A DNA stretch of 16,991 nt from CBDUMN01 sp965368335 (GTDB taxonomy: Bacteria > Pseudomonadota > Alphaproteobacteria > Rhodospirillales > JAPHRK01), in the NCBI GenBank assembly GCA_965368335.1, contig CBDUMN010000078.1, positions 1 to 16,991 on the forward strand. Reading direction: 5' to 3'. The position numbers and the translations under genes are program-made. Below are positions 1 to 6,142 of this stretch, one piece after another (position 1 is the first letter of the stretch; each line of letters begins with the position of its first letter). Below the pieces are notes generated by a model. The model had not been told where the DNA came from, did no database searches, and was given only the letters and a program-made list of their open reading frames with translations.

Positions 1-1080
1 CCGGGATTTACGCTCAATGCCGACTTCGAGACCGACCCAAGCGGCATTACCGCCCTGTTCGGCCGTTCGGGGTCGGGGAAGTCAACTCTCGTCAACCTGC
101 TCGCAGGCCTCTCCCTCCCCGACGGCGGCCGCATCGCTTTAAACGGCGAAACCCTTTTCGATGGCGAGAAAGGGATCAATCTACCACCTGAAAAACGACG
201 CATCGGCTACGTCTTTCAAGAATCCCGCCTGTTTCCCCATATGATCGTGCGAAAAAACCTGGCCTACGGGATGAACCTCACGCCAGTCGGTGAACGCTTC
301 ATCGACTTCGACCATGTGGTTGGGCTGCTGGGCATCGAACACCTATTGGATCGCCGACCGGCAAAGCTTTCAGGCGGCGAGCGTCAGCGAGTCGCCATTG
401 GCCGCGCCCTACTTTCCAGCCCCCGCTTACTGCTAATGGACGAACCCCTCGCCTCGCTCGACGCCACAAGGAAAAACGAAATTCTACCTTTCATCGAACG
501 TCTGAGCGATGAATTGGCATTACCCATCGTCTATGTCAGCCACGACCTGAATGAAGTGATCCGACTGGCCGATACCATGGTTCTTCTCTCAGATGGCTCA
601 GTCGCCGCCGTCGGGCCGGTGGAAGACCTGACAAGCCGCCTTGACCTCTACCCTCTGACCGGACGCTACGAAGCGGGCGCCGCCCTCTCAACAACCATTG
701 CGGCCCACGACAAAGACTTCAATCTAACGACTCTGGCCTTCGCTGGCAGGGAATTCAAAGTACCGATAATCGATCTTCCTATCGGCGCCTCACTACGTTT
801 GAGGGTTCGCGCTCGAGACATTTCTCTCAGCCTAACCAGACACTCAAACACAAGCATTTTAAATATCTTAGAGGGTGTTATTGAGGAAATGAATGAAACG
901 GGGCCGTCTCAGATCGAGGTACGAATCAATGTCGGTGCGCCGATCATCGCCCGAGTCACCCGGCGCGCCGCTCACGATCTCGATCTAAAGCCCGGCAAAA
1001 CCATCTTCGCGATGATCAAAGCCATCGCCATTGATCGCCCCTCCATGGGCCGCAGAGGAGGTCGGAAACGGGAAGAGTAG
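1..1080 (+). CDS. modC: Molybdate ABC transporter ATP-binding protein ModC (5' end missing)
   Basis: ATPase subunit of the ModABC molybdate importer, working at the cytoplasmic face of the inner membrane. The reading frame is open from base 1, so roughly the first 15-20 residues lie outside the window. The visible 359 residues show, in order: Walker A GRSGSGKST (from base 61), Q-loop FQES, ABC signature LSGGERQRVAIGRAL (around residue 123), Walker B LLLMDEP (around 143) followed by a D-loop, and the H-loop SHD (around 181). The C-terminal third is a TOBE/Mop-like molybdate-binding domain with the ModC-type phrase RARDISLSL and a late IKAIAID strand. That domain separates ModC from other importer ATPases. 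modA and modB are not visible and would be expected upstream. No clear terminator follows the stop. Function is confident from the domain order. Confidence 0.93.
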   Translation, partial: PGFTLNADFETDPSGITALFGRSGSGKSTLVNLLAGLSLPDGGRIALNGETLFDGEKGINLPPEKRRIGYVFQESRLFPHMIVRKNLAYGMNLTPVGERFIDFDHVVGLLGIEHLLDRRPAKLSGGERQRVAIGRALLSSPRLLLMDEPLASLDATRKNEILPFIERLSDELALPIVYVSHDLNEVIRLADTMVLLSDGSVAAVGPVEDLTSRLDLYPLTGRYEAGAALSTTIAAHDKDFNLTTLAFAGREFKVPIIDLPIGASLRLRVRARDISLSLTRHSNTSILNILEGVIEEMNETGPSQIEVRINVGAPIIARVTRRAAHDLDLKPGKTIFAMIKAIAIDRPSMGRRGGRKREE

Positions 1081-1155
1081 AGAGGCATCGTCGTTTTAAC
1101 CGAACCGAAATAGCCGGATAAACACTAAAAGGGAATAACAGAAACGGGAGCCCCC

Positions 1156-1440
1156 ATGTCTTTTGGAAAAATCATCCCTGCCATTGCCCTGACCTTCAGC
1201 CTGGTTTTTTCAGCACAAGCCGAAGAATCGCAGAATTCCCCTCTTCAAGAACACCTTCCCAAGCTGGAGGAAACCGCCAAGCAGTTTTTGAGCATGCTGG
1301 AATTGCTGGTTATGGCTATCCCCCAGTATCAGACCCCGGAAATCCTTGAAAACGGCGATATCATTATCCGCCGAAAACATCCCAAAGATAGCCAGCCGCC
1401 TCTGGAGAAAAAAACACCGCCTGCGCAACGGAAAATTTAG
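1156..1440 (+). CDS. Small secreted protein with NGDIIIRRK motif, function unknown
   Basis: A 94-residue protein with a clear signal peptide: K5, a hydrophobic core IIPAIALTFSLVFS, and an AQA signal peptidase I site after residue 22. The mature part is about 70 residues, probably periplasmic. It has an amphipathic helix with EETAKQFLSMLELL, then IPQYQTPEILENGDIIIRRK and a Lys/Pro-rich tail. The P-E-x-L-x-NGDIIIRRK phrase resembles a short alphaproteobacterial exported family that is often mislabelled 'AAA+ family ATPase'. No Walker motif is present here, so that name should not be carried over. A GGGAG ribosome site lies six bases before the ATG. It follows modC by 75 bases on the same strand and may be cotranscribed, but nothing ties it to molybdate. 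Gene reality is fairly sure; function is unknown. Confidence 0.75.
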   Translation: MSFGKIIPAIALTFSLVFSAQAEESQNSPLQEHLPKLEETAKQFLSMLELLVMAIPQYQTPEILENGDIIIRRKHPKDSQPPLEKKTPPAQRKI

Positions 1441-1544
1441 AGCTTATGGTTAAACAACCACCTCAACGTGAAATTTGGACAATACAAACGAGTTATATCT
1501 GTTAAACTCCGGGCAAATAAGCGACGGAAGGGGCGACGAGTAGT

Positions 1545-1572
1545 CGAAGGCGCAAGGGGTATCCCGCCTTCG
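1545..1572 (+). other. Hairpin in the leader of the response-regulator gene
   Basis: CGAAGGCG (1545-1552) and CGCCTTCG (1565-1572) form a perfect 8-bp stem around a 12-base loop that contains AAGGGG. It ends 12 bases before the ATG at 1585, in a leader with no good Shine-Dalgarno sequence next to that ATG. There is no T-tract, so it is not a standard terminator. A role in translation control is only an inference. Confidence 0.4.
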
Positions 1573-1584
1573 CTGTTATGAGAC

Positions 1585-2532
1585 ATGGCACGATTTGACT
1601 TCAGCAATGTCCGCGTAATGATCGCCAGCAATTTCCCCGACGAACGAAAGGGGCATGCGCAGGCGTTTTCATTGGCGGGTTTCAAGGACATTCAGGAAAC
1701 CGACAAGGCCGCAGAGGTCCACGCCAAGATCGTTAACAACGAACTTGATCTGATCGTCAGCGACTACAGGCTATCGGACGGTGAAATCAGTCCGGTAACT
1801 TATCGTGCCCGCCACTCCATGATTGGCAATAACCCATTCATCGTCGTGATCACACTACTGACCACATCGGATAACGAAATGGTCAACCGGGCGATCAATT
1901 CAGGCACCGACGCCATTCTGCTCAAGCCGGTCGACCCGGACCTTCTGTTGGACCGCATCGCCCAATTAGCCAACTCCCGCAAGCGCTATGTGATCACCCA
2001 CGATTATATCGGCCCGGACAAACGCAAACGGGATGAAATGACGCCCGCCGGAACCCCTCCACCGCAAATGGATGTTCCCAATGCGGTGCGGGGACGCGGT
2101 TCAAGCAAATCGGATGCGAAGATGTTCGACCGCTCCGTCGATGTCGCCTGCCGTCAACTGAACGAATTGAAACTCACGCAACTGGCCCAGCAAATCGACC
2201 AGATCGCCAACAAGATTATTCCGGCTTACGAAAACGGCTCTCCTGACGAGTCCGTCGTACCGGCGATTCGGCATCTGCTGATGGTCGCCAAGGACATGAG
2301 CCGCCGCATTAACGGCACTCCTTATGCCCATGCGGGACAACTTTGCCTGACCCTGCAGCATATTTGCCAAAATCTCTACGCCGCGCCGCTAGAACCTTCG
2401 GATACCGATATCACCTTTATGCCCAAACTGATCTCCGCCATTCGCCGGGCTTTCCAACTGGACGAGGTGGCCGAAGACGACATCGAAGCCCTGATCGCCG
2501 AACAACTGGCCGCCCAACTGGACGACATCTAA
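1585..2532 (+). CDS. Response regulator with degenerate receiver domain and helical C-terminal region
   Basis: A 315-residue protein. Residues 1 to about 125 form a CheY-like receiver: phosphoacceptor candidate D60 in LIVSDYRLSDG, the conserved lysine K114 in ILLKPVDP, and TLLTTSD in the beta4 position. The acidic pair that normally holds Mg2+ after beta1 is missing: the text reads VMIASNFPDE instead of a DD/DE pair. Phosphorylation may therefore be weak or absent. The receiver ends with YIGPDKRKRD, a basic tail also seen in modified form in the receiver protein at 4689-5192. A Pro-rich linker (about 155-165) leads to a roughly 150-residue mostly helical region with no DNA-binding or enzymatic motif that I recognise. 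No histidine kinase is adjacent. The ATG at 1585 was chosen because it precedes beta1 at the right distance; the ribosome site is weak. The target is unknown. Confidence 0.88.
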   Translation: MARFDFSNVRVMIASNFPDERKGHAQAFSLAGFKDIQETDKAAEVHAKIVNNELDLIVSDYRLSDGEISPVTYRARHSMIGNNPFIVVITLLTTSDNEMVNRAINSGTDAILLKPVDPDLLLDRIAQLANSRKRYVITHDYIGPDKRKRDEMTPAGTPPPQMDVPNAVRGRGSSKSDAKMFDRSVDVACRQLNELKLTQLAQQIDQIANKIIPAYENGSPDESVVPAIRHLLMVAKDMSRRINGTPYAHAGQLCLTLQHICQNLYAAPLEPSDTDITFMPKLISAIRRAFQLDEVAEDDIEALIAEQLAAQLDDI

Positions 2533-2564
2533 AAAACAAAAAGCCCCAGGCATACCCGGAGCTT
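2531..2564 (-). terminator. Rho-independent terminator of tRNA-Arg
   Basis: On the minus strand AAGCTCCGGG and CCTGGGGCTT form a 10-bp stem (two G-T pairs) with loop TATG, followed by TTTGTTTTTT. It begins five bases after the tRNA 3' end. The T-tract overlaps the stop codon of the convergent response-regulator gene. The plus-strand reading has a mismatched stem, so the terminator works for the tRNA. Confidence 0.85.
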
Positions 2565-2569
2565 ATCAT

Positions 2570-2646
2570 TGGCGATCCCGGCAGGACTCGAACCTGCAAC
2601 CTGCTGATTAGAAGTCAGCTGCTCTATCCAGTTGAGCTACGGGACC
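2570..2646 (-). tRNA. tRNA-Arg, anticodon TCT
   Basis: A 77-base cloverleaf on the minus strand. The acceptor stem GGTCCCG pairs with CGGGATC, with one G-T pair. The D arm contains AGCTCAACTGGATAGAGC. The anticodon loop CTTCTAA carries TCT, the T loop is TTCGAGT, and the CCA is encoded. It reads the AGA and AGG arginine codons. A terminator follows at once. Upstream lies the NDUFS4-like gene on the same strand, 45 bases away, with a hairpin in between. No convincing separate promoter is visible, so the tRNA may share a transcript with that gene. Confidence 0.96.
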
Positions 2647-2655
2647 TTAGATAAA

Positions 2656-2684
2656 TGCGGCAGGGCCGCAGAGACGGCCCCGCA
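2656..2684 (-). terminator. Hairpin between the complex I subunit gene and tRNA-Arg (possible terminator)
   Basis: On the minus strand TGCGG-GGCCG, loop TCTCTG, CGGCC-(CTG bulge)-CCGCA forms a strong stem of 5+5 pairs, starting seven bases after the stop of the NDUFS4-like gene. It is followed by TTTATCT, a poor T-tract. It could be a weak terminator or a processing/pausing hairpin upstream of the tRNA. Confidence 0.45.
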
Positions 2685-2691
2685 ATGTTTT

Positions 2692-2985
2692 TTAGCGCAC
2701 TCTGTCGAAAGCGAAATTATCGGCGTAGTTTTTCGGACGCACACGGCGCTTGTGCGGCTCAATCACCTGATAGCTCATCCCTTTGCGCTCGGCGAAACGG
2801 ATGGCGTCTTCTTTGGTCGCGAACCTCATGCGCAACTGGTTTCTGGTGTTGCCACCGCCAATCCAACCCATCAGCTCTTCGGCCTGTACGGCGGAAACGG
2901 GCTCAAATTCCATCACCCATTTCTTCGAATTACCGGTTCCCGACTGCATGGCGTTTTTCGCCGGCTGGTAAATTTTGACGTCCAT
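2692..2985 (-). CDS. NDUFS4-like accessory subunit of respiratory complex I (ETC complex I conserved region)
   Basis: A 97-residue protein of the ETC complex I conserved-region family, the bacterial counterpart of mitochondrial NDUFS4 (18 kDa, AQDQ). In characterised alphaproteobacterial complex I this subunit sits on the peripheral arm and supports assembly and stability. Visible family features are MDVKIYQPAKNAMQSG at the N-terminus, KKWVMEFEP, the MGWIGGGNTRNQLRMRFATKEDAIRFAERKG core, YQVIEPHKRRVRPKNYADNF, and the C-terminal FDRVR. Full length; there is no presequence, as expected in bacteria. An AGGGTG ribosome site lies eight bases before the ATG. The gene stands alone, away from any nuo cluster, which is usual for this subunit. 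A 7+7 inverted repeat lies 55-70 bases upstream. Confidence 0.92.
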   Translation of the reverse strand: MDVKIYQPAKNAMQSGTGNSKKWVMEFEPVSAVQAEELMGWIGGGNTRNQLRMRFATKEDAIRFAERKGMSYQVIEPHKRRVRPKNYADNFAFDRVR

Positions 2986-3039
2986 GACGTAAACACCCTA
3001 AAACTTGGTTTTGAAGGAACAGGAGACTGGCCGATTAAG

Positions 3040-3055
3040 CCCTTGAAGTCAAGGG
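3040..3055. promoter_or_regulatory. Inverted repeat upstream of the NDUFS4-like gene
   Basis: CCCTTGA-AG-TCAAGGG is a perfect 7-bp inverted repeat with a two-base centre, in the 264-base divergent gap between the NDUFS4-like gene and aspartate kinase. It is flanked by two direct copies of GGAGACT (3022-3028 and 3054-3060). The two-base centre is too small for a good RNA hairpin, so a protein-binding site is more likely. No regulator is identified. Confidence 0.35.
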
Positions 3056-3134
3056 AGACTAAACCTTCTAAATCAACACCTTAGATCAATACTTCAATTT
3101 AAAAACCAAAACCGCGCAGCGTCCCTTGAAAATT

Positions 3135-3158
3135 CCGGGCCGAGAAATCGGAGCCCGG
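3135..3158 (+). other. GNRA-capped hairpin in the aspartate kinase leader
   Basis: CCGGG-CCGA, tetraloop GAAA, TCGG-(AG bulge)-CCCGG: nine pairs closed by a GNRA tetraloop, about 90 bases before the aspartate kinase ATG. It has no T-tract on the plus strand. It is a strong structure in a probable 5' UTR, but I cannot match it to the lysine riboswitch, which is much larger, or to another known element. Confidence 0.4.
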
Positions 3159-3249
3159 TGAAAAAGGACGTCATTATCATAGGTTACAAACAGCCCGCAC
3201 CGCTTCCTGTATGGTCCCGCCATTCTACTTAAATCATTTGGACAAAAAG

Positions 3250-4644
3250 ATGCAGGATACAAGAGTCAGCAAGTTCGGCGGTTCTTCCGTCGCCAATGCG
3301 GCCCAGATCAGAAAAGTTTGCGATATCATCGCCCGTAATGACAAACGGCGGGTTATCGTCGTTTCGGCGCCAGGACGCTCGCAAGAAGGCGAGGAGAAAG
3401 TAACCGATCACCTCCTCAACATAGCAACCCAGGGGGCGCACTTTCTCGATCAACGTAAAGAGATTTCACCCGAGGATAGTAAGCAGGCGGTCCTTTCGAA
3501 ATTCAATTCGATCGCCAAAGAGTTGAAAGTCGATGCGGCAAGCATTCTCGAATCGTTGCGCACCGACCTGGAGACCGATCTGGAAGGCGACAGAAGGATT
3601 GCTTTTTTAGCATCTCGCGGCGAACGAACCAATGCCCAGATCATCGCACTTTACCTCAACTCCATAGGCATGGATGCAGAGCTGCAACTGCCCGAAAACA
3701 TCGGATTGCTGGTCAGCAACGCTTACCTGGACGCCAAGGTTGTCGAACCGACCTACGCCAAAATCAATACCGCCTTGAAAGCTTCGGAGAGGAAAAAAGG
3801 CAAGACCGGCGGCCAAGGGCTCATTCATGTCTTCCCCGGCTATTACGGCATAACGAAAAAGAAAGAAATCGCCGTGTTTTCCCGAGGTGGTTCGGATCTC
3901 ACAGGAGGAGAGTTGGCCTACGCCATCGATGCCGAACTTTATGAAAACTGGACCGACGTCTCAGGCGTTTTCGAAGTCGATCCCAGAATTATCCCGGAAG
4001 CCAGGGTCATTCCCCGCCTGACGTTCAAAGAAATTCGCCTGCTATCGTCTAAAGGCTTCAATGTCTTCCACCTGGACGCCATGCTCAAATGCAAAGCTCG
4101 GAAGATTCCCATCAACATCCGAAATACAAACCGGCCGGACGATCCGGGAACGCTAATTTTGAACGAGAGGGTCCCCGAAGAAGGCGTCGTCGGCATCGCC
4201 CGACTGGACAACATGGCCTACATCTATATTGAAAAGGACATGCTGGGCGAAGAGATCGGCTTTACGGCCGAATTGCTGCGGATTTTCGGTGAATTCGGCG
4301 TCAACACCTACCACTATCCGACCGATAAGGACGATATTGCCGTCTTGGTGGAGAAAGACGACCTTCGCGGTAACATCAACGAACTCCGCCGCGCCATCGA
4401 TAAACGGCTTAAGCCCGATTTCATGAACATCGTCTATAACCTGTCGATCCTCACCCCGGTCGGTCACGGACTGCACCGCAATTCCTACCCTATCGTCGAT
4501 GCCATTCATGCACTGGGCGAGGAACATATCCCGCTAGAACTGCTGGACCAAAGTCCATCGCAAATTTGTTTCCATGTGGGTGTTAACCAATCGGTCGCCG
4601 ACGACGCCCTGAGGATTCTCTATAAAACACTAGTGCACCGCTAA
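3250..4644 (+). CDS. Aspartate kinase, monofunctional, two-ACT-domain class
   Basis: Phosphorylates L-aspartate with ATP, the first step towards lysine, threonine and methionine; cytosolic. The 464 residues show the kinase motif KFGGSS (residues 8-13), VVVSAPG-like IVVSAPGRS, SRGERTNAQIIALYL, RGGSDLTGGELAYAI, then YENWTDVSGVFEVDPRI and LSSKGFNVFHLDAM. The last 150 residues are the regulatory tandem ACT region. The longer length and the YENWTDV phrase place it with the Bacillus/Clostridia/Bacteroidetes-type enzymes. The usual alphaproteobacterial LysC is about 405-420 residues. I chose the ATG at 3250 because the family starts a few residues before KFGGSS. An in-frame ATG at 3211 would add 13 residues but has no ribosome site. 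No lysine or threonine genes are adjacent. End-product inhibition via the ACT domains is expected but not shown. Confidence 0.9.
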   Translation: MQDTRVSKFGGSSVANAAQIRKVCDIIARNDKRRVIVVSAPGRSQEGEEKVTDHLLNIATQGAHFLDQRKEISPEDSKQAVLSKFNSIAKELKVDAASILESLRTDLETDLEGDRRIAFLASRGERTNAQIIALYLNSIGMDAELQLPENIGLLVSNAYLDAKVVEPTYAKINTALKASERKKGKTGGQGLIHVFPGYYGITKKKEIAVFSRGGSDLTGGELAYAIDAELYENWTDVSGVFEVDPRIIPEARVIPRLTFKEIRLLSSKGFNVFHLDAMLKCKARKIPINIRNTNRPDDPGTLILNERVPEEGVVGIARLDNMAYIYIEKDMLGEEIGFTAELLRIFGEFGVNTYHYPTDKDDIAVLVEKDDLRGNINELRRAIDKRLKPDFMNIVYNLSILTPVGHGLHRNSYPIVDAIHALGEEHIPLELLDQSPSQICFHVGVNQSVADDALRILYKTLVHR

Positions 4645-4688
4645 GGGGACGACAAAATTCCAGGGAAGCCAGATAAACGGAAATTCAG

Positions 4689-5192
4689 TTAAGCGTAAGC
4701 AGCTTCCTGGCGGCGGTCGATAAACGGTAAGCTCTCCAGGATTTTTCGGCGGCGGCAAGGCCCGGCATAGCGCTGGGCCTTGACGAAGGTCCGTGGATGG
4801 CTGACCACCTCCGAAATGCGCATATAGAGCGACTTAGCCGATAGCGGCTTGACGAGATATTCATGCACCCCAGCGTCCCGGGCCTCGAAAACCTTATGCA
4901 TATCGGCATGGGCGCTGACCATGATAACCGGGGTGAACTGACTGGCCAGATTTTCTGCGGTTCGCAGCATACGGACGAACTCGACACCGTCGAGAACCGG
5001 CATATCGCGATCAAGCAGGATGATATCGGGTGCATAGCCGGACTGAAGAAGTTTCAGGGCGTCCGCACCATCCACAGCTTCCTTCACAGGCCCCGTTCGC
5101 AAAGCGACCAGAATGGTCTTGATGAGCGAGCGCATGAAAGGATTGTCCTCAATGACAAGAAAGCTCACTTCCTCAAGATTCAAGCCGTGCAT
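4689..5192 (-). CDS. CheY-like single-domain response regulator
   Basis: A 167-residue protein with one complete receiver domain. It has the acidic pair E15-D16 (LVIEDNPFMRSL), phosphoacceptor D61 in DIILLDRDMPVLDG, S93 at the Thr/Ser switch (MVSAHAD) and K115 in EYLVKPLS. After alpha5 there is a basic tail with FVKAQRYAGPCRRRK, resembling the tail of the other receiver protein in this window, and about 25 further residues without a known fold. There is no output domain, so it probably acts by protein contact or phosphotransfer. The ATG at 5192 follows GGGGGTG at good spacing. A TTG at 5213 would add seven residues and is less likely. It is convergent with aspartate kinase (44 bases apart) and has no kinase nearby. 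Confidence 0.9.
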   Translation of the reverse strand: MHGLNLEEVSFLVIEDNPFMRSLIKTILVALRTGPVKEAVDGADALKLLQSGYAPDIILLDRDMPVLDGVEFVRMLRTAENLASQFTPVIMVSAHADMHKVFEARDAGVHEYLVKPLSAKSLYMRISEVVSHPRTFVKAQRYAGPCRRRKILESLPFIDRRQEAAYA

Positions 5193-5327
5193 AAGCACCC
5201 CCAAAATCACCAACGCGAGCTTTTAGTTTAATCATTCTAAACGTCCTCTACATCACCCATTTGAGGGAGGCAAGATAGAATACCCATGCGCCACACAGGA
5301 GATAAGCATCTGAAAATGTAAGGGAAA

Positions 5328-5404
5328 TGGTCGGGGCGGAGAGATTCGAACTCCCGACATCCTGCTCCCAAAGCAGGCGCGCTACCAGACTGCGCTACGC
5401 CCCG
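5328..5404 (-). tRNA. tRNA-Pro, anticodon TGG
   Basis: A 77-base cloverleaf on the minus strand. The acceptor stem CGGGGCG pairs perfectly with CGCCCCG, and the D arm is GCGCAGTCTGGTAGCGC. Anticodon stem CCTGC/GCAGG closes loop TTTGGGA, giving TGG. The T arm is GGGAG-TTCGAAT-CTCTC and the CCA is encoded. It reads CCA/CCG-type proline codons. A promoter is visible just upstream. No terminator is obvious downstream, and the next gene on the strand is the response regulator 135 bases on. Confidence 0.96.
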
Positions 5405-5414
5405 AACGGCGGAA

Positions 5415-5443
5415 TTCATAGGGCCAAGACGCGACCAACGCAA
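5415..5443 (-). promoter_or_regulatory. Sigma70-like promoter of tRNA-Pro
   Basis: On the minus strand a -35 TTGCGT (5443-5438), a 17-base spacer and a -10 TATGAA (5420-5415). The mature tRNA begins ten bases after the -10 box, the right distance for a start site a few bases before the tRNA. It lies between the DUF192 gene stop and the tRNA. Confidence 0.6.
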
Positions 5444-5461
5444 GGGCAAATGGTTGTTGGC

Positions 5462-5932
5462 TCAAGATTTTCCTTTGTTGGCGAAAACTGGATGGGAGAC
5501 CCGGTCGCCAATGGCGATTCCCAAACGTTGCGCCTCCCCCCCGCCGATTTCCAATACAGCCAAGGCTTTTTGGGGCGCTGCAATAATTTTTTCCGAGTGA
5601 GGTTGGGCGTTTTGCGCAATGTGAACAATCGTCCCGTCGGAATCGATAAACAACATGTCGAGGGGAATAAGCGTATTTTTCATCCACATTCGGATGATCA
5701 GCGGCTGCTTGAAGTCAAACAACATCCCATGGCGGTTGACCAACTCATCCCTGAACATCAATCCCCGCGCCCTGGCTTGCGGTGTGTCGGCGACTTCAAC
5801 GGATATTTCGATCAGTCCCGATGACGTAGCAATGGAGAGACTGCCTTTCCCAAACAGCCCTTCACGTCCTTGCGCAGGGGAAAAAGAGATAACCCACAGA
5901 AAACAAAAAAGAATTAAGGGACGAATTAACAC
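5462..5932 (-). CDS. Exported DUF192 family protein
   Basis: A 156-residue protein of the DUF192 family, whose function is not known. From the GTG at 5932 it begins with a signal peptide, a hydrophobic stretch LIRPLILFCFLWVISFSPAQG with a likely cleavage after AQG (residue 22). The DUF192 core follows: ISVEVADTPQARARGLMFRD, GMLFDF, then MWMKNTLIPLDMLFID, GTIVHIAQNAQP, and ALEV-like AVLEIGGGEAQRLGIAIGD. It is complete at the C-terminus. The GTG start was chosen because AAGGCGG lies seven bases before it and the signal peptide then starts correctly. The frame stays open upstream to an ATG at 6112, but that extension has no family match and would bury the signal sequence. Probably periplasmic. 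Confidence 0.88.
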   Translation of the reverse strand: MLIRPLILFCFLWVISFSPAQGREGLFGKGSLSIATSSGLIEISVEVADTPQARARGLMFRDELVNRHGMLFDFKQPLIIRMWMKNTLIPLDMLFIDSDGTIVHIAQNAQPHSEKIIAAPQKALAVLEIGGGEAQRLGIAIGDRVSHPVFANKGKS

Positions 5933-6050
5933 AAACAAACCGCCTTGATGGCCCGAAGAAATAACCTCACAGATAGATCGAATCCTACCCTTTTCGACCC
6001 GAAGTGCATAGTAAAGAAAAAGCTCATATTTCTTAGCGTTGTATCCCAAA

Positions 6051-6080
6051 TTGAACTTGGCTATCTTCGTCCCATATCTT
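6051..6080 (+). promoter_or_regulatory. Possible promoter of the antiporter operon
   Basis: A -35-like TTGAAC (6051-6056), an 18-base spacer and a -10-like TATCTT (6075-6080), each matching four of six consensus bases. It is the best pair I find in the divergent gap before mrpE. The start site would be near 6087, giving a leader of about 55 bases. Confidence 0.35.
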
Positions 6081-6102
6081 ATGTGGATGGCTAGAATTAA
6101 AT

Positions 6103-6120
6103 GGGGGCGCATCGGCCCCC
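6103..6120 (+). other. GC hairpin in the mrpE leader
   Basis: GGGGGC (6103-6108), loop GCATCG, GCCCCC (6115-6120): a perfect 6-bp GC stem, 22 bases before the TTG start of mrpE. There is no T-tract, so terminator activity is unlikely. It may affect expression of the operon. Confidence 0.35.
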
Positions 6121-6142
6121 TAAACTAATACAGGGGACCAGT

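Noticed and set aside
2343..2654. Plus-strand reading frame across the tRNA-Arg region, encoding 'PGRTRTCNLLIRSQLLYPVEL'-like text.
   Set aside because: This is the familiar false translation of an antisense tRNA, not a protein gene. The same applies to 5327-5824 over tRNA-Pro.
3135..3158. Lysine riboswitch upstream of aspartate kinase.
   Set aside because: The visible element is one short hairpin. The lysine riboswitch needs a five-helix junction of about 170 bases, which I do not see.
5933..6112. Upstream extension of the DUF192 reading frame to an ATG at 6112.
   Set aside because: The extension would place 60 extra residues before an obvious signal peptide and overlaps the likely antiporter promoter. 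The GTG at 5932 has a good ribosome site.
6103..6120. Terminator before mrpE.
   Set aside because: The 6-bp GC stem is not followed by a T-tract on either strand.
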